DNA of 64,000 nucleotides from Accumulibacter sp. (GCA_024235715.1 JACKLW010000007.1:62001-126000); one strand, 5' to 3'; numbered from the stretch's first letter, positions 51,116 to 59,899 are shown. Program-made: numbers and translations. Notes: a model not told the origin generated them from the sequence alone.

Positions 51116-51446
51116 GGTGTTGCTCCTATGGGGAATGAAAATAGGAACTCAGCGGTACTGGTATGCCCCCTTTGAACAGCGGTTCAGACAACCACGAACT
51201 CTGAATCCCAAGAGCAGCTTAGGAGAAAAATTCCACAGACACTGTTGGCTGGCGTACATAGCGGCAGACTTTTCATTCCTTCTTTACTGCCAGGGGAAGG
51301 CAGCGATCACCCCTATCAGTCGGTCGGGCCGGTTGCAAACTGCCTTCCCTGAGGCGTCCAATCTTAGGCCGATCACGTTATTCAATCGCGCCGCGTGTTT
51401 TCCCGCGATACGTCGTCTCAAGTGCCGTCTGGGCGTTGGCGATGCA

Positions 51447-52736
51447 TCAGCCATCTCGCCAGAAACGGTTCATCAGCGGCTTGACGCTGATGCCGTGGAC
51501 GAGGATCGACATCGTGACGACGATCAGGGTCATGTGGATGAGTTCCAGCGCCACGTCTTCCGGGAGGCCGTGTTCGATGGCGTACATGAGGTAGTAGAGC
51601 GAGCCTATTCCACGCACCCCGAACCAGCCCACCATGCCGCGAACGCGCGCTGGCGTACGCGAACCCAGCAGCCCGAACGCTACGCTGAGCGGGCGGGCGA
51701 CGAGGAACAGGAACAGGGCGAGGCTCACGGCTCGCCAACTCCACGAATCAAGGAACAGCGAGCCCCCGACGAGCAGGATCAGCAGCAGTTCCGAGATTCG
51801 CTCGAGATGCTCCTTGAAGACCAGAGACCCTTCGCTGACCGTCGGCACGGGATCGCCACCACCAGAGGTGGCGACCGGGTCGTACCCGGCCAGCCCTCGT
51901 TCCCGGTTGGCGGCCCGCGCATTGATCAGCCTCACTTCGGTCTGTCGCAGCGAGACGGCCGCAAAGAACACCGCAAGAAACCCCCAGGCGTTGAGCAGTT
52001 CGCTGAGTCCGTAAACGACACCGATCAGTCCGAGGCCGAGAAAATCGTCCATGAGCTCGTGGTCGAAACGTCTGCTGCGCAGAATCCAGCCGAGCCGGCC
52101 GAGAGCGGAACCGAGGACAGCGCCGATCGCGGTCCCGGCTACAGTCGCCCACAGCACATCCACCAGCGCCCAGTGCATGCCGAAATCGCCGAGCTCGTGC
52201 AAGCCGAGCAAACCCAGGCCGAGCATCACGAACGGGAAGGCGCTGCCGTCATTCATGCCGGCTTCGCAGGTGAGATCGAAGCGCAGGCGGTCGCGGTCGC
52301 CGGGATGACGGATCTGGACATCGGTGGCGAGGACCGGATCCGTTGGCGCCACAATGGCGCCGAGAAGCACCGCTGCGCCGAGGGACAGCCCGAGCACGTA
52401 GTGGGCAAAGGCGGCAACCAGGGCCACCGTGAGGGCCATCGATGCCGATGCCAGAAGCAGCGGTGTGCGCCAGCGGTCGAGCCGCATTGGCGCCGGCATC
52501 TTGACCCCGGCGGCAAAGAGCGAAATCAGCACCGCCACTTCGGTCAGCACTTCCAGCAGTGCCGATTCCTTGAGCGGGTTGAAGTGAAAGGCGTTGAGCA
52601 GCGTCGGCCCGACGAGCAGGCCGATCGCCAGGTAGATGATCGCCGAGGTGACCGGCAGGCGTTTGATGAACGACGGGGTCAGACCCATGACGAGCAACAG
52701 TCCGCCCACCAGCAGGAACCACAGTGCTCCAGTCAT
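51447..52736 (-). CDS. CPA1-family cation:proton antiporter
   Basis: 429 residues, about twelve hydrophobic segments. GAIVAPTDPVLATDVQI contains the TDP-type ion-binding motif, and EAGMNDGSAFPFVMLG holds the paired ND. GWFGVRGIGSLYYL is the conserved Arg helix. It exchanges Na+ or K+ for H+ at the inner membrane. No C-terminal TrkA domain. AGGGGGAAG precedes the start. Confidence 0.9.
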   Translation of the reverse strand: MTGALWFLLVGGLLLVMGLTPSFIKRLPVTSAIIYLAIGLLVGPTLLNAFHFNPLKESALLEVLTEVAVLISLFAAGVKMPAPMRLDRWRTPLLLASASMALTVALVAAFAHYVLGLSLGAAVLLGAIVAPTDPVLATDVQIRHPGDRDRLRFDLTCEAGMNDGSAFPFVMLGLGLLGLHELGDFGMHWALVDVLWATVAGTAIGAVLGSALGRLGWILRSRRFDHELMDDFLGLGLIGVVYGLSELLNAWGFLAVFFAAVSLRQTEVRLINARAANRERGLAGYDPVATSGGGDPVPTVSEGSLVFKEHLERISELLLILLVGGSLFLDSWSWRAVSLALFLFLVARPLSVAFGLLGSRTPARVRGMVGWFGVRGIGSLYYLMYAIEHGLPEDVALELIHMTLIVVTMSILVHGISVKPLMNRFWRDG

Positions 52737-52808
52737 CGCAGCTTCCCCCTTTGAATGTCTCGAATGCGGTGCAGCCTTGACCCGGGGGGCTAACCCGTTG
52801 TCATTGAT

Positions 52809-53648
52809 CTAGTCATTCGCCTCGCCGTTCCTGCACCAGGCTGTCGACACTTCGTCGGTGCGGACGAGAAAGCTCTTGAGAATGCTCGGTCCGAAGGTGG
52901 TGACCATCGCGACGTCGGCGGCATCGCGGCCGCGTGCGATCAGGACGCGGCCGATGCGAGGAACGTTGTTGCGCGCGTCGAAGGTGTACCAGCGGCCGCC
53001 GAGATACACGTCGAACCAGCCCGAGAAGTCCATCGGACCCGGCACCGGCGTGATGCCGATGTCGCCCAGATAGCCGGTACAGTAGCGGGCCGGTATGTTC
53101 ATGCAGCGGCAGAACGTGATGGCCAGATGAGCGTAGTCGCGGCAAACGCCGGCGCGCTCGTTGTATGTCTCCCAGGCCGTCTTGGTCGGGCGTGCGAACT
53201 GGTAGCCGAAGCGGATGCGCTGGTTGACAAAATCGCAGATCGCCTGCACGCGCGCCCAGCCGGGCGGCGTGTGCTCGAACAGACGCCATGCCTCGGTGGA
53301 CAGTCGATCGGTTTCACAATAGCGGCTGCCGAGCAGAAAGACCAGCGTCTCTTCCGGCAGTTCCTGCAGGGGAATCTGTTGCGCCTCCGTAGCGACGTCG
53401 TCCACCCGACCCGAATCGCGAACGACGCCGTCGGCGAAGATGCGGATGTCGCCGCGCGGCGCGACGATTCGGCTGCACCAGTTGCCGAAGCCGTCGCGAT
53501 AGGCAACCACTGGTACCGCTGGATCGGTCATCAGGTGGGCAGGCACCACGACGTCGTTCATCCGCGAGGAGTGGATGTCGAGCGTCAGGATCATCGGCGT
53601 CGGCTGCGCGCAGGCATAGACGATGTCATAGCCGATGCGTATTTGCAT
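52809..53648 (-). CDS. transglutaminase-like protein
   Basis: 279 residues, cytoplasmic. The N-terminal beta domain (1-125) is followed by a transglutaminase/protease-like core with GVCRDYAHLAITFCR, Cys at 169. The core continues MDFSGWFDVYLGGRWYTFDARNN, where the His expected in the catalytic triad is not obvious (S209-G210, then N227-N228). It may be inactive or use another His. An AGGAAG site precedes the start. Function unknown. Confidence 0.85.
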   Translation of the reverse strand: MQIRIGYDIVYACAQPTPMILTLDIHSSRMNDVVVPAHLMTDPAVPVVAYRDGFGNWCSRIVAPRGDIRIFADGVVRDSGRVDDVATEAQQIPLQELPEETLVFLLGSRYCETDRLSTEAWRLFEHTPPGWARVQAICDFVNQRIRFGYQFARPTKTAWETYNERAGVCRDYAHLAITFCRCMNIPARYCTGYLGDIGITPVPGPMDFSGWFDVYLGGRWYTFDARNNVPRIGRVLIARGRDAADVAMVTTFGPSILKSFLVRTDEVSTAWCRNGEAND

Positions 53649-53793
53649 TGGTGCTTCCTGGTGACAGGTGACTTCTTGGGCAACAGGTCACGTAGTGGGT
53701 GTTCAGCGCAGCGCCGACCCCAGCGTGGTCACGATGGCACGGCACAAGTGTCGCCATAACTGCGGCTGCGCGAGCACCAACGCCGGGTCAGGT

Positions 53794-54123
53794 TCAATCG
53801 CGATCCCGACATGCCGGCTGGGCGCGAAACGGCGACGCATCGCAGAGCTCAATCCGTCGTTGTTCCCCTGGTGCGGGTGATTCCTGGCAGATGAGGTCGA
53901 TCGACAGTCCAACCGAAAGCTTGCCGCGAATCGGCGAGCCTGACGACAAATGAGTGTATTTCACAGAGTCCACAAGCTTCGTCGCATGCATGATGATACG
54001 TTCGATGAGCGGCTCGCCGTATTCTGTTTCGCCGCGCCCGGTGAACACGCCGATGATCGTCCGGCAGTCTGACCTCGCATCACCCAGCGCGCGGATGAGC
54101 ATAGCAAACGACGCAACCGCCAT
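53794..54123 (-). CDS. hypothetical protein, 109 aa, doubtful
   Basis: An open frame 45 bp downstream of a CsbD gene on the same strand. The middle part (IIGVFTGRGETEYGEPLIERIIMHATKLVDS) looks protein-like, but there is no good ribosome-binding site and no family I recognise; the C terminus is irregular. The rest of 53649-54168 holds nothing else supported. Confidence 0.3.
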   Translation of the reverse strand: MAVASFAMLIRALGDARSDCRTIIGVFTGRGETEYGEPLIERIIMHATKLVDSVKYTHLSSGSPIRGKLSVGLSIDLICQESPAPGEQRRIELCDASPFRAQPACRDRD

Positions 54124-54168
54124 TGGCGGCTGCTTCGTGAAACGGATGGGCAGCCATGCCCCTTGGGA

Positions 54169-54372
54169 CTACGGTTTCAAGGCATCCTTGATCGCGTCCT
54201 TGGCATCTTCGAGGTTCTCTTTCAGGTCGCCGAAATGTTCCTGCGCCTTGCCTTCAGCCTGGTGTTTCAGGCCCTTTGCCTGCTGCTTCTTTCTGCCCAT
54301 GAGTTTGCCGACCTCTTCCTGAATCTTGCCGCCCACGTCTTTTGCTGCGCCCTTGACTTGATCTTTGTTCAT
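54169..54372 (-). CDS. CsbD-family stress protein (copy 2)
   Basis: 67 residues with an AGGAG site. MNKDQVKGAAKDVGGKIQEE then a Lys/Glu-rich helix, ending LEDAKDAIKDALKP. This is the shorter, more hydrophilic CsbD subtype than the other two copies. Operator 54506 lies 134 bp upstream. Confidence 0.85.
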   Translation of the reverse strand: MNKDQVKGAAKDVGGKIQEEVGKLMGRKKQQAKGLKHQAEGKAQEHFGDLKENLEDAKDAIKDALKP

Positions 54373-54505
54373 TGTGAACTCCTGACTTATGGTTTATCCG
54401 TCTGATACCCGAGCCAGCTGCGGTTCGTCCTGCGGCTCCTGATCATCAAACAAGCGATGCCCGGCGTCGACGCACAGAGCCTAAGATCAAACGGGGATCG
54501 AGTTC

Positions 54506-54521
54506 TGTGCGCTGGCCGACA
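54506..54521 (-). promoter_or_regulatory. dyad operator for CsbD copy 2
   Basis: On the minus strand TGTCGG-CCAG-CGCACA (11 of 12) followed by GAAC, pointing at the minus-strand CsbD gene. Confidence 0.6.
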
Positions 54522-54827
54522 TAGGCGTTTACGTCCAGCGATCTGCATCAGGTGGTCCGCATTCAGTATTTCAGTATTCAGGGTGTTGTCCGATCCGGCC
54601 TTCGACAGCTATCCGGTGCTCCCGCAGCCGGTCAATCACCGCTGCAAATTTCGGATGCCAGGAAAACAACCAGCGACCTGCCGAACGAGGCTCGGTGTCG
54701 GACGAGCAGCGCAGGGCTCGTGGTCTGCGGTCTATCCTCGCAGGTACTGCGCGAGGGACGCGCTGGCTCCCTGATAGCCGCGCCCAGCCGCTCACAGCCG
54801 TCGTCGCGGTGCTCGAGCGCGGTCATG

Positions 54828-54843
54828 TGTGCGCTGTCGTACA
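54828..54843 (+). promoter_or_regulatory. dyad operator upstream of the 55003 ORF
   Basis: TGTGCG-CTGT-CGTACA (12 of 12) followed by GGCGG, 160 bp before ATG 55003. With the site at 54506 it forms a divergent pair. Apart from these two sites, 54373-55002 shows nothing I can support. Confidence 0.6.
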
Positions 54844-55002
54844 GGCGGTGCCGGGCCATGCGCCCACGCTTTCAGTTGCATCTGCCGTTTCGACGCAATC
54901 CGCTCACAGATGACTGCGGCCGGCGTACTGCGGCCTTCTCCGCCTGTCGCTCTGACCACGTCCGGATCGCCGGTGCAGGCGCTTTCGTAAAGGACACACC
55001 TC

Positions 55003-55200
55003 ATGACCAGCTATAGACGCTTCATCGGTTTCATGTCGCCGCCTGCGCCCACGGGCGACGCGGCGTTTCTTGCACGCTTCGCAACGCTCGCAGTCCGTCG
55101 TCCCGGCGAGTTGGCAAAAAGTCGACAGGAGGCAGCTCTCGTCGACTGCGCAGAGGAACGCGGCCCGACGGTGTCCGGCGTCGGGGCGAAACGCTCGTGA
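55003..55200 (+). CDS. small hypothetical protein, possibly a decayed gene
   Basis: 65 residues beginning MTSYRRFIGFMSPPAP, with AAAGGA upstream. The leader resembles that at 49738 (MASSRRFTDFIPSPPP), which precedes the 49849 gene, and the DNA just before both ATGs is similar. The remainder is not obviously protein-like. It may be the 5' remnant of a lost stress gene. Confidence 0.4.
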   Translation: MTSYRRFIGFMSPPAPTGDAAFLARFATLAVRRPGELAKSRQEAALVDCAEERGPTVSGVGAKRS

Positions 55201-55295
55201 CTCGATCGACGACTACACGCAGCTGTACGTCGTGGTCGGTGCTCCTGCAGACGGTTGCTCGTCGAGCCCGATCTTGCAGCCGCCGGAATGAGTAC

Positions 55296-55311
55296 TGTGT
55301 GTCAGCGAACA
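55296..55311 (+). promoter_or_regulatory. dyad operator upstream of the 55460 pseudogene / GlsB / BON cluster
   Basis: TGTGTG-TCAG-CGAACA (11 of 12) followed by GACCG, 164 bp before the GTG at 55460. It could drive the three-gene run to 56408. Confidence 0.6.
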
Positions 55312-55459
55312 GACCGCGTTCGTCGTCGTGAATACGCTGCCAGTGCGCATTTGACACGATGCGCGAGTCGCACGCAGCAAGATTCGCTTGTCGCGAGCCT
55401 TTCCGGATTGCGGTCGTGATGATCGTGATGCAAACAGAACGAACTGAAAGGAAGGCAAG

Positions 55460-55701
55460 GTGCAAACCGTAGCCAGCGAGTCGCCACATCTGCTGACGTG
55501 GTTGGCAGGTGTGTCGATCATCGTCCTCTGTCTGGCCGGCGTTGCGGCCATCATGGGCCGGATTCCAACAAGAGCCCTGCGCCGGCAGCAGCGAGCGCAT
55601 TTGTGGGCGCGAACTGCGCCGATTGCGGCGTAATCGAATCGAGTCGGGTGGTCGACACGCCGGGTGCGAGCAGCGTGCCTGTCATACCGTCGCGCGGCTG
55701 A
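55460..55701 (+). pseudogene. membrane-anchored CxxCG protein, frameshifted
   Basis: GTG 55460 (AAGGAAGG upstream) opens a frame with a membrane helix (LAGVSIIVLCLAGVAAIM). Near 55565 the coding signal moves to another frame, which reads NKSPAPAAASAFVGANCADCGVIESSRVV and stops at 55701. The CxxCGVxES motif matches the intact protein at 57459-57932 (CPECGVVESTRLI). So it is a broken, shorter paralogue. Confidence 0.6.
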
Positions 55702-55806
55702 CGCAGGCTGCGCAACCCGGTGTGGAGATGCTTCAGCGGCTTTTGGGCCCAGCCGCTGGATACTGGAAATGGTGTGGCCCGACAGCTGCAGATACAGGAG
55801 GAAAAC

Positions 55807-56097
55807 ATGTCGTTACTGCTATGGAGCGTACTTGGACTGATCGCCGGGCTCATCGCCAGCAATCTGGTTGCCGGAACTGCGCGGCCTGCCGTCATGGATG
55901 TCGTCGTTGGGGTTGTCGGCGCAGTGGTCGGTGGCTGGTTCTTCAACACCTTCGGGACCGCTGCTGTAGGCGGATTCAAACTCTACAGCCTGCTTGTCGC
56001 CGTCGTCGGCGCAGGTGCGCTGCTGCTGGTCTACCACGCGGTCTTGCGTAGTCTTCGGGAAGCTCTGTTCAACCTCGATCTGGAGAATGAATCATGA
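55807..56097 (+). CDS. GlsB/YeaQ/YmgE (transglycosylase-associated) family membrane protein
   Basis: 96 residues from ATG 55807 with a strong AGGAGG site. Three hydrophobic segments: LLLWSVLGLIAGLIASNLV, VVVGVVGAVVGGWFFN and LLVAVVGAGALLLVY, with Gly-rich helix packing. This inner-membrane family is general-stress induced and of unknown biochemical role. ATGA overlap with the BON lipoprotein. Confidence 0.8.
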   Translation: MSLLLWSVLGLIAGLIASNLVAGTARPAVMDVVVGVVGAVVGGWFFNTFGTAAVGGFKLYSLLVAVVGAGALLLVYHAVLRSLREALFNLDLENES

Positions 56098-56408
56098 AAA
56101 TTCTTGGCAAGTATCTTTCCGCGCTCTTCCTGGCCGTAACGCTGGTCTCCGCCGCGGGTTGCGTGTCAAGCTCGAAGCAGGAGGGGGCCGGTGAGTACGT
56201 GGACGACAGCGTCATCACCAGCAAGGTGAAAGCGGCCATCTTCAACGAGCCCAGCCTGAAGTCCGCCGAGATCAACGTCGAGACCTTCAAGGGGGCGGTT
56301 CAACTGAGCGGCTTCGTGAGTTCGCAGGCCGCGATCAGTAAAGCGCTTGAGGTGGCACGCGCCGTCGGCGGCGTAAGCTCGGTCAAGAACGACATGCGGG
56401 TCAAGTGA
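56094..56408 (+). CDS. BON-domain lipoprotein (copy 1)
   Basis: 104 residues. Signal peptide with lipobox SAAGC, then one BON domain: DDSVITSKVKAAIFNEPSLKSAEINVETFKGAVQLSGFV and a Gly-containing C-terminal strand. BON domains bind membranes or ligands in the periplasm; OsmY-like. Co-translated with the GlsB-type gene. Confidence 0.88.
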   Translation: MKILGKYLSALFLAVTLVSAAGCVSSSKQEGAGEYVDDSVITSKVKAAIFNEPSLKSAEINVETFKGAVQLSGFVSSQAAISKALEVARAVGGVSSVKNDMRVK

Positions 56409-56947
56409 GGAGGGATGGCAAGACGGCAATTCGCGGCCACCGCCGGGCGCCGTCATCCGGTGGTGGTCGTGACCCGTCTGCCTCAATCGAAACAACTTCC
56501 ACGCCCGAGCCGACGGGTGTGGGAGAATGGCGCGCGATCACCCGCCGATCACCTGCTGCAGCACCCCGCGTGCTAGCGATGCCGTCGTGTTTGCCTGCCT
56601 CGCCATCCACCGCGAATCGCGATGCGCAGTCTCGGGCCACCGACGACCACGGCGTGCGGCGCTACCCCGCCCACGCTCCGCGTCGCGCTGGGCCGGCAGG
56701 AACTGGCACTGACCTCGATCGCCACCATAGCCGCGGTCTTCGCACCGGAATGGGCACAGCTTTATTTCATCACCCTGTTGCTCGGCTTGAAGATCTCCAA
56801 CCGATGGGTGACTTCCCCGGCGTGTGAGATATGAGCGCCAGCGCACAGAAAAAGTCCCGAGCTTCAGTAATTATTGTCTCCATGGTCGGCAATCCGAAAC
56901 GGAGTGGCCGATAGGTGGTGTGTTTTTAATGGTGCTGGAGTCTCGAT
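56409..56947. other. intergenic region containing a dyad operator (56832-56847)
   Basis: 539 bp. TGAGCG-CCAG-CGCACA at 56832-56847 (11 of 12) followed by GA lies 101 bp before ATG 56948. No supported gene in the rest; open frames are Arg/Pro-rich and unconvincing. Confidence 0.5.
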
Positions 56948-57427
56948 ATGAAAATGAATACAGGTATTGGTGGTGCGCTGACAATGATCGCTGCCCTGAC
57001 ACTTGGCGCGTGCACGAATCTGCAGTCTTCGCCGTATCTCCCGAATGACGGTGGTGCCGGATCGAGCTATAACCATCCGGGGTATGGCGTCGTGCAATCA
57101 ATTGACGTTGTGCAACAGGAGAATTCCGGTGGCGGGAGCGACATCGGCTTGGGCACCATCGCCGGCGCCTTGATCGGTGGCGTTGTCGGTAACCAGATTG
57201 GTGGCGGCCGTGGTAAAACCGTTGCGACAGTCGCCGGTGTGGCAGGCGGCGCCTATGCAGGCCATGAACTTGAAAAGAAAAACCGGCAGCAACAGACGGT
57301 CGATGCGTACAAAATCACGGTGCGCATGGATGACGGTTCTTATCAGGCATTGATGCAAGACACCAATAGCAATTTCCGCGTCGGTGATCGGGTACGGTAT
57401 GAAAATGGCAATCTGTACCGTTATTGA
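56948..57427 (+). CDS. SlyB/Pcp-like glycine-zipper 2TM outer-membrane lipoprotein
   Basis: 159 residues from ATG 56948 (GGAG). Signal peptide with lipobox TLGAC; glycine zipper LGTIAGALIGGVVGNQIGGG and a second helix VAGVAGGAYAGHELEKK; C-terminal domain YKITVRMDDGSYQAL and VGDRVRYENGNLYRY. Matches the SlyB/PCP family, which stabilises the outer membrane under stress. Base composition is lower in GC than the first half of the window. Confidence 0.88.
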   Translation: MKMNTGIGGALTMIAALTLGACTNLQSSPYLPNDGGAGSSYNHPGYGVVQSIDVVQQENSGGGSDIGLGTIAGALIGGVVGNQIGGGRGKTVATVAGVAGGAYAGHELEKKNRQQQTVDAYKITVRMDDGSYQALMQDTNSNFRVGDRVRYENGNLYRY

Positions 57428-57458
57428 TCAGGTCATTTGCCATGTCCGCGGCTTCACG

Positions 57459-57932
57459 ATGCTGCGCGTGGCGAACATCAAGCGTCACGTCAGCAGGGTT
57501 CCAAATCCACAGTTGGTGATCGCCGGCATTGCAGTGTTTCTGATTGGAACTTTTGCAATCGGCATCGTGATGGTTCGGGAACCTGGATCGGATGACGTGC
57601 TTGGCGTTGCGCCAGGTGTCCAATCCGCATTCACCGATTTTACCGGGCGGAGCGATGATGCCGGGCGCGTCAGATCACGGTGCCCGGAATGCGGCGTCGT
57701 CGAGTCGACGCGGCTGATTCAAAAGCCAGGCGAAGAAATCGATGCGGACCTGTCAGGCCCGATGGCAAGGATTGGAAACCGGGGTGCGCAGGAGCATTCG
57801 ATAACAGCTACCGAAGTCACCATTCGTATGATTGATGGAGCAAGGCAGCATTTTCTGGATGGCAAGCACACAAATTGGCGACGGGGTGAGCGCGTAATTT
57901 TCATCGCCGGTGCAAACAGGCCCAACGAGTAA
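57459..57932 (+). CDS. SlyB-related membrane protein with CxxCG motif, lacking the glycine zipper
   Basis: 157 residues from ATG 57459; no clear ribosome-binding site, so earlier in-frame starts back to 57384 are possible. One membrane helix (VIAGIAVFLIGTFAIGIVM), then CPECGVVESTRLI and a C-terminal TEVTIRMIDGARQHF domain similar to the end of SlyB-type proteins. The zipper region between them is missing. The two Cys could bind metal or form a disulfide. Downstream of the SlyB-like gene by 31 bp. Confidence 0.65.
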   Translation: MLRVANIKRHVSRVPNPQLVIAGIAVFLIGTFAIGIVMVREPGSDDVLGVAPGVQSAFTDFTGRSDDAGRVRSRCPECGVVESTRLIQKPGEEIDADLSGPMARIGNRGAQEHSITATEVTIRMIDGARQHFLDGKHTNWRRGERVIFIAGANRPNE

Positions 57933-57961
57933 AGCTGCGCCCGGAAATTGAATGTCGTTTG

Positions 57962-57977
57962 TGTGCGTCAGCAAACA
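57962..57977 (+). promoter_or_regulatory. dyad operator upstream of 58151/osmB
   Basis: TGTGCG-TCAG-CAAACA (11 of 12) followed by GACGG, 189 bp before ATG 58151. Confidence 0.6.
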
Positions 57978-58150
57978 GACGGTGAATCTCGTACACACCA
58001 ACTTGTTGCCATCGGAGTCAGCAATGGTGTGATTCATGCGCCGTGGCAATAGGCGTGGCGTATACCAGCGTGTTTCTGACAAAGACAAGTGCCTGCACGG
58101 CAAGACTTGTCGAACCATCACATCCATTTTCATCACATGAAGGAACAAAA

Positions 58151-58312
58151 ATGAATACGTTCAACATCAAAGCCGTCGCAATCGCAATCAGCATGACATT
58201 CAGTGCGGGCGCCATGGCAGAAGCCATATCGAAGAGCGAATACAAGGCCGGCAAAGACAAGATCGCGATCGAATCAGGTAACACCATATCTACAAAAGAG
58301 GTAAGTCCATGA
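58151..58312 (+). CDS. small exported protein, likely C-terminally truncated
   Basis: 53 residues from ATG 58151 (AAGGAA). Signal peptide ending SAGAMA, then ISKSEYKAGKDKIAIE. That segment resembles the start of a longer secreted Lys-rich family I recall from Burkholderiales and Rhodocyclales, which goes on for ~60-100 more residues. Here it ends abruptly, in ATGA overlap with the osmB-like gene, so an internal deletion is likely. Confidence 0.5.
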   Translation: MNTFNIKAVAIAISMTFSAGAMAEAISKSEYKAGKDKIAIESGNTISTKEVSP

Positions 58313-58430
58313 AAACGAATCAAAGAATTACGCTAGGTGCTGTTGTGGCGATGTTTCTCCTCGGTTTGGGGGGATGTGCCGGGATGTCGAATCAGGACAA
58401 GAACACGGCCATTGGCGCCGGCGCTGGTGC

Positions 58431-58438
58431 CGTAGGTG
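58431..58438. repeat. target-site duplication of the ISL3 element (left copy)
   Basis: CGTAGGTG, repeated exactly at 59900-59907 on the other side of the element. Confidence 0.85.
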
Positions 58439-59899
58439 GGCTCTATGTCGTTTCGTGTGGAACGGGCGCTGGTTTTGGCGGTTTGAGGGGGCGGTGATGT
58501 CAAGGGCGGACGCAGTCCGGGCGAAGCCGAACCCTTTACATCGCTGCCCGCTCGCTTACGCTTCCTCCGGGCCGAGGAAGGCAGTCTGCCGCCCTCGGCA
58601 TGGAGGACAATAGCGGCCTTTTCCGTTGCGACTGGTTCCGGATGATTGAAACGCTGTTCACCCAGGCTCTGGGTCTCGTTGCTCCTTGGCAGGTCGATGA
58701 AGTCATCTTCAAGCCGGAGTGCGGACGGATCGACTTCGAGGTCCGATTTGGCGCGGCCGTCCACGCCTGTCCGGCCTGTGGTGCGGCGGCGCAGCCGCTG
58801 CACGACCGCTTGGCGCGCTCTTGGCGCCATCTGGATTTCTTCCAGTACGAAGCCCACCTGCATGCCGAGGTGCCCCGAGTAGCCTGTGCCGGTTGTGGCA
58901 AGGTGACGCAGGTCGCCGTGCCCTGGGCGCGTGAAGGCAGTGGCTTCACCCTGCTGTTCGAGGCCTTGACACTGATGCTGGCGCCGACCATGTCGGTCCT
59001 TGCCGCCGGCCGACCGCTGCGCGTGCGCAGTCGCCGACTGTGGCGCGTGATCAATCATCATGTGGGCCGGGCGCGCGCCCAGGAAAGTCATGCCAGGGTT
59101 CGCGCGATCGGCGTCGATGAGACCGCGAGCAAGCGCGGTCAGATGTACATCTCTGTTTTTTATGACCTCGACGCACAGCGTCTGCTGTTCGCGACGCCGG
59201 GCCGGGACAAGGCCACGCTCGGGAAGTTCGCCAGCGACCTGAGGGCGCATGGTGGCCAGCCCACCGCGATTACCCATGTCAGCATGGACATGAGCGGCTC
59301 GTTTCAGGCCGGCGCCGCCGCGCACTTTCCGGCAGCCGAGGTCTGCTTTGACCGCTTTCACGTCGTTGCTCTGAGCAGCACGGCGCTGGACGAGGTGCGG
59401 CGCGCCGAGGTCAAGAGCGCACCCGAACTCAAAGGCACCCGCTGGGGCCTGCACAAGAAACCCGCCGACTGGACCGTCAAGCAAACCGACACCATGCACT
59501 GGTTGCAGCGCTCGAACCTCAAGACCGCACGGGCTTGGCGGATCAAGCAGGCGCTGCGCTCCATCTACCTCACGGCCACCACACCTGCCGAGGCTCAGCC
59601 CTTGCTCAAGCGCTGGCTCAGCTGGGCCAGCCGCTGCCCACTGGAACCCTTCAAGCGCCTCGGTAGAACCATCACCAAGCATCTCCCTGGCGTCCTCAAC
59701 GGCTTCCAGACAGGCAAACACAACGGCCGTGTCGAGGCGATGAATCGAGCCCTTCAGGAGGCTCGCGCAAGGGCACGCGGCTATCGCCGCGTCGAAAACT
59801 TCATCGCCATGGCCTACCTCATCGCCGGGAAACTCACTCACTTGCCCGCTTCTCCGTTCGCCCAATTCTCGCTCGTTCCACACAAAACGACCTAAACCC
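58439..59899 (+). mobile_element. ISL3-family insertion sequence, complete
   Basis: 1461 bp. The left end GGCTCTATGTCGTTTCGTGT and the reverse complement of the right end GGGTTTAGGTCGTTTTGTGT form imperfect inverted repeats of ~30 bp, both continuing into GGAACG. An 8-bp direct repeat CGTAGGTG flanks it (58431-58438 and 59900-59907), the size expected for ISL3. It carries one transposase gene. Confidence 0.9.
58642..59895 (+). CDS. ISL3-family transposase
   Basis: 417 residues from ATG 58642 (MIETLFTQALGL); ATG 58600 would add 14. An N-terminal zinc ribbon has CPACG and CAGCGKV. The DDE catalytic residues lie in AIGVDETASKRG, VSMDMSGSFQAG and a C-terminal GRVEAMNRALQEARARARGYRR. The gene ends 4 bp before the element's right end. 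Full length, likely active. Confidence 0.92.
   Translation: MIETLFTQALGLVAPWQVDEVIFKPECGRIDFEVRFGAAVHACPACGAAAQPLHDRLARSWRHLDFFQYEAHLHAEVPRVACAGCGKVTQVAVPWAREGSGFTLLFEALTLMLAPTMSVLAAGRPLRVRSRRLWRVINHHVGRARAQESHARVRAIGVDETASKRGQMYISVFYDLDAQRLLFATPGRDKATLGKFASDLRAHGGQPTAITHVSMDMSGSFQAGAAAHFPAAEVCFDRFHVVALSSTALDEVRRAEVKSAPELKGTRWGLHKKPADWTVKQTDTMHWLQRSNLKTARAWRIKQALRSIYLTATTPAEAQPLLKRWLSWASRCPLEPFKRLGRTITKHLPGVLNGFQTGKHNGRVEAMNRALQEARARARGYRRVENFIAMAYLIAGKLTHLPASPFAQFSLVPHKTT

Noticed and set aside
50883-52754. 623-codon open frame on the plus strand
   Set aside because: Antisense to the CPA1 antiporter, whose membrane-protein sequence and ribosome-binding site are clear. The plus-strand translation is Gln/His/Arg-rich shadow.
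54552-55016. 154-codon plus-strand open frame
   Set aside because: It contains the dyad operator and has an irregular composition; no family or ribosome-binding site.
58333-59883. 516-codon minus-strand open frame opposite the ISL3 transposase
   Set aside because: It crosses the element boundary into the osmB fragment, which a real gene of the element would not do.
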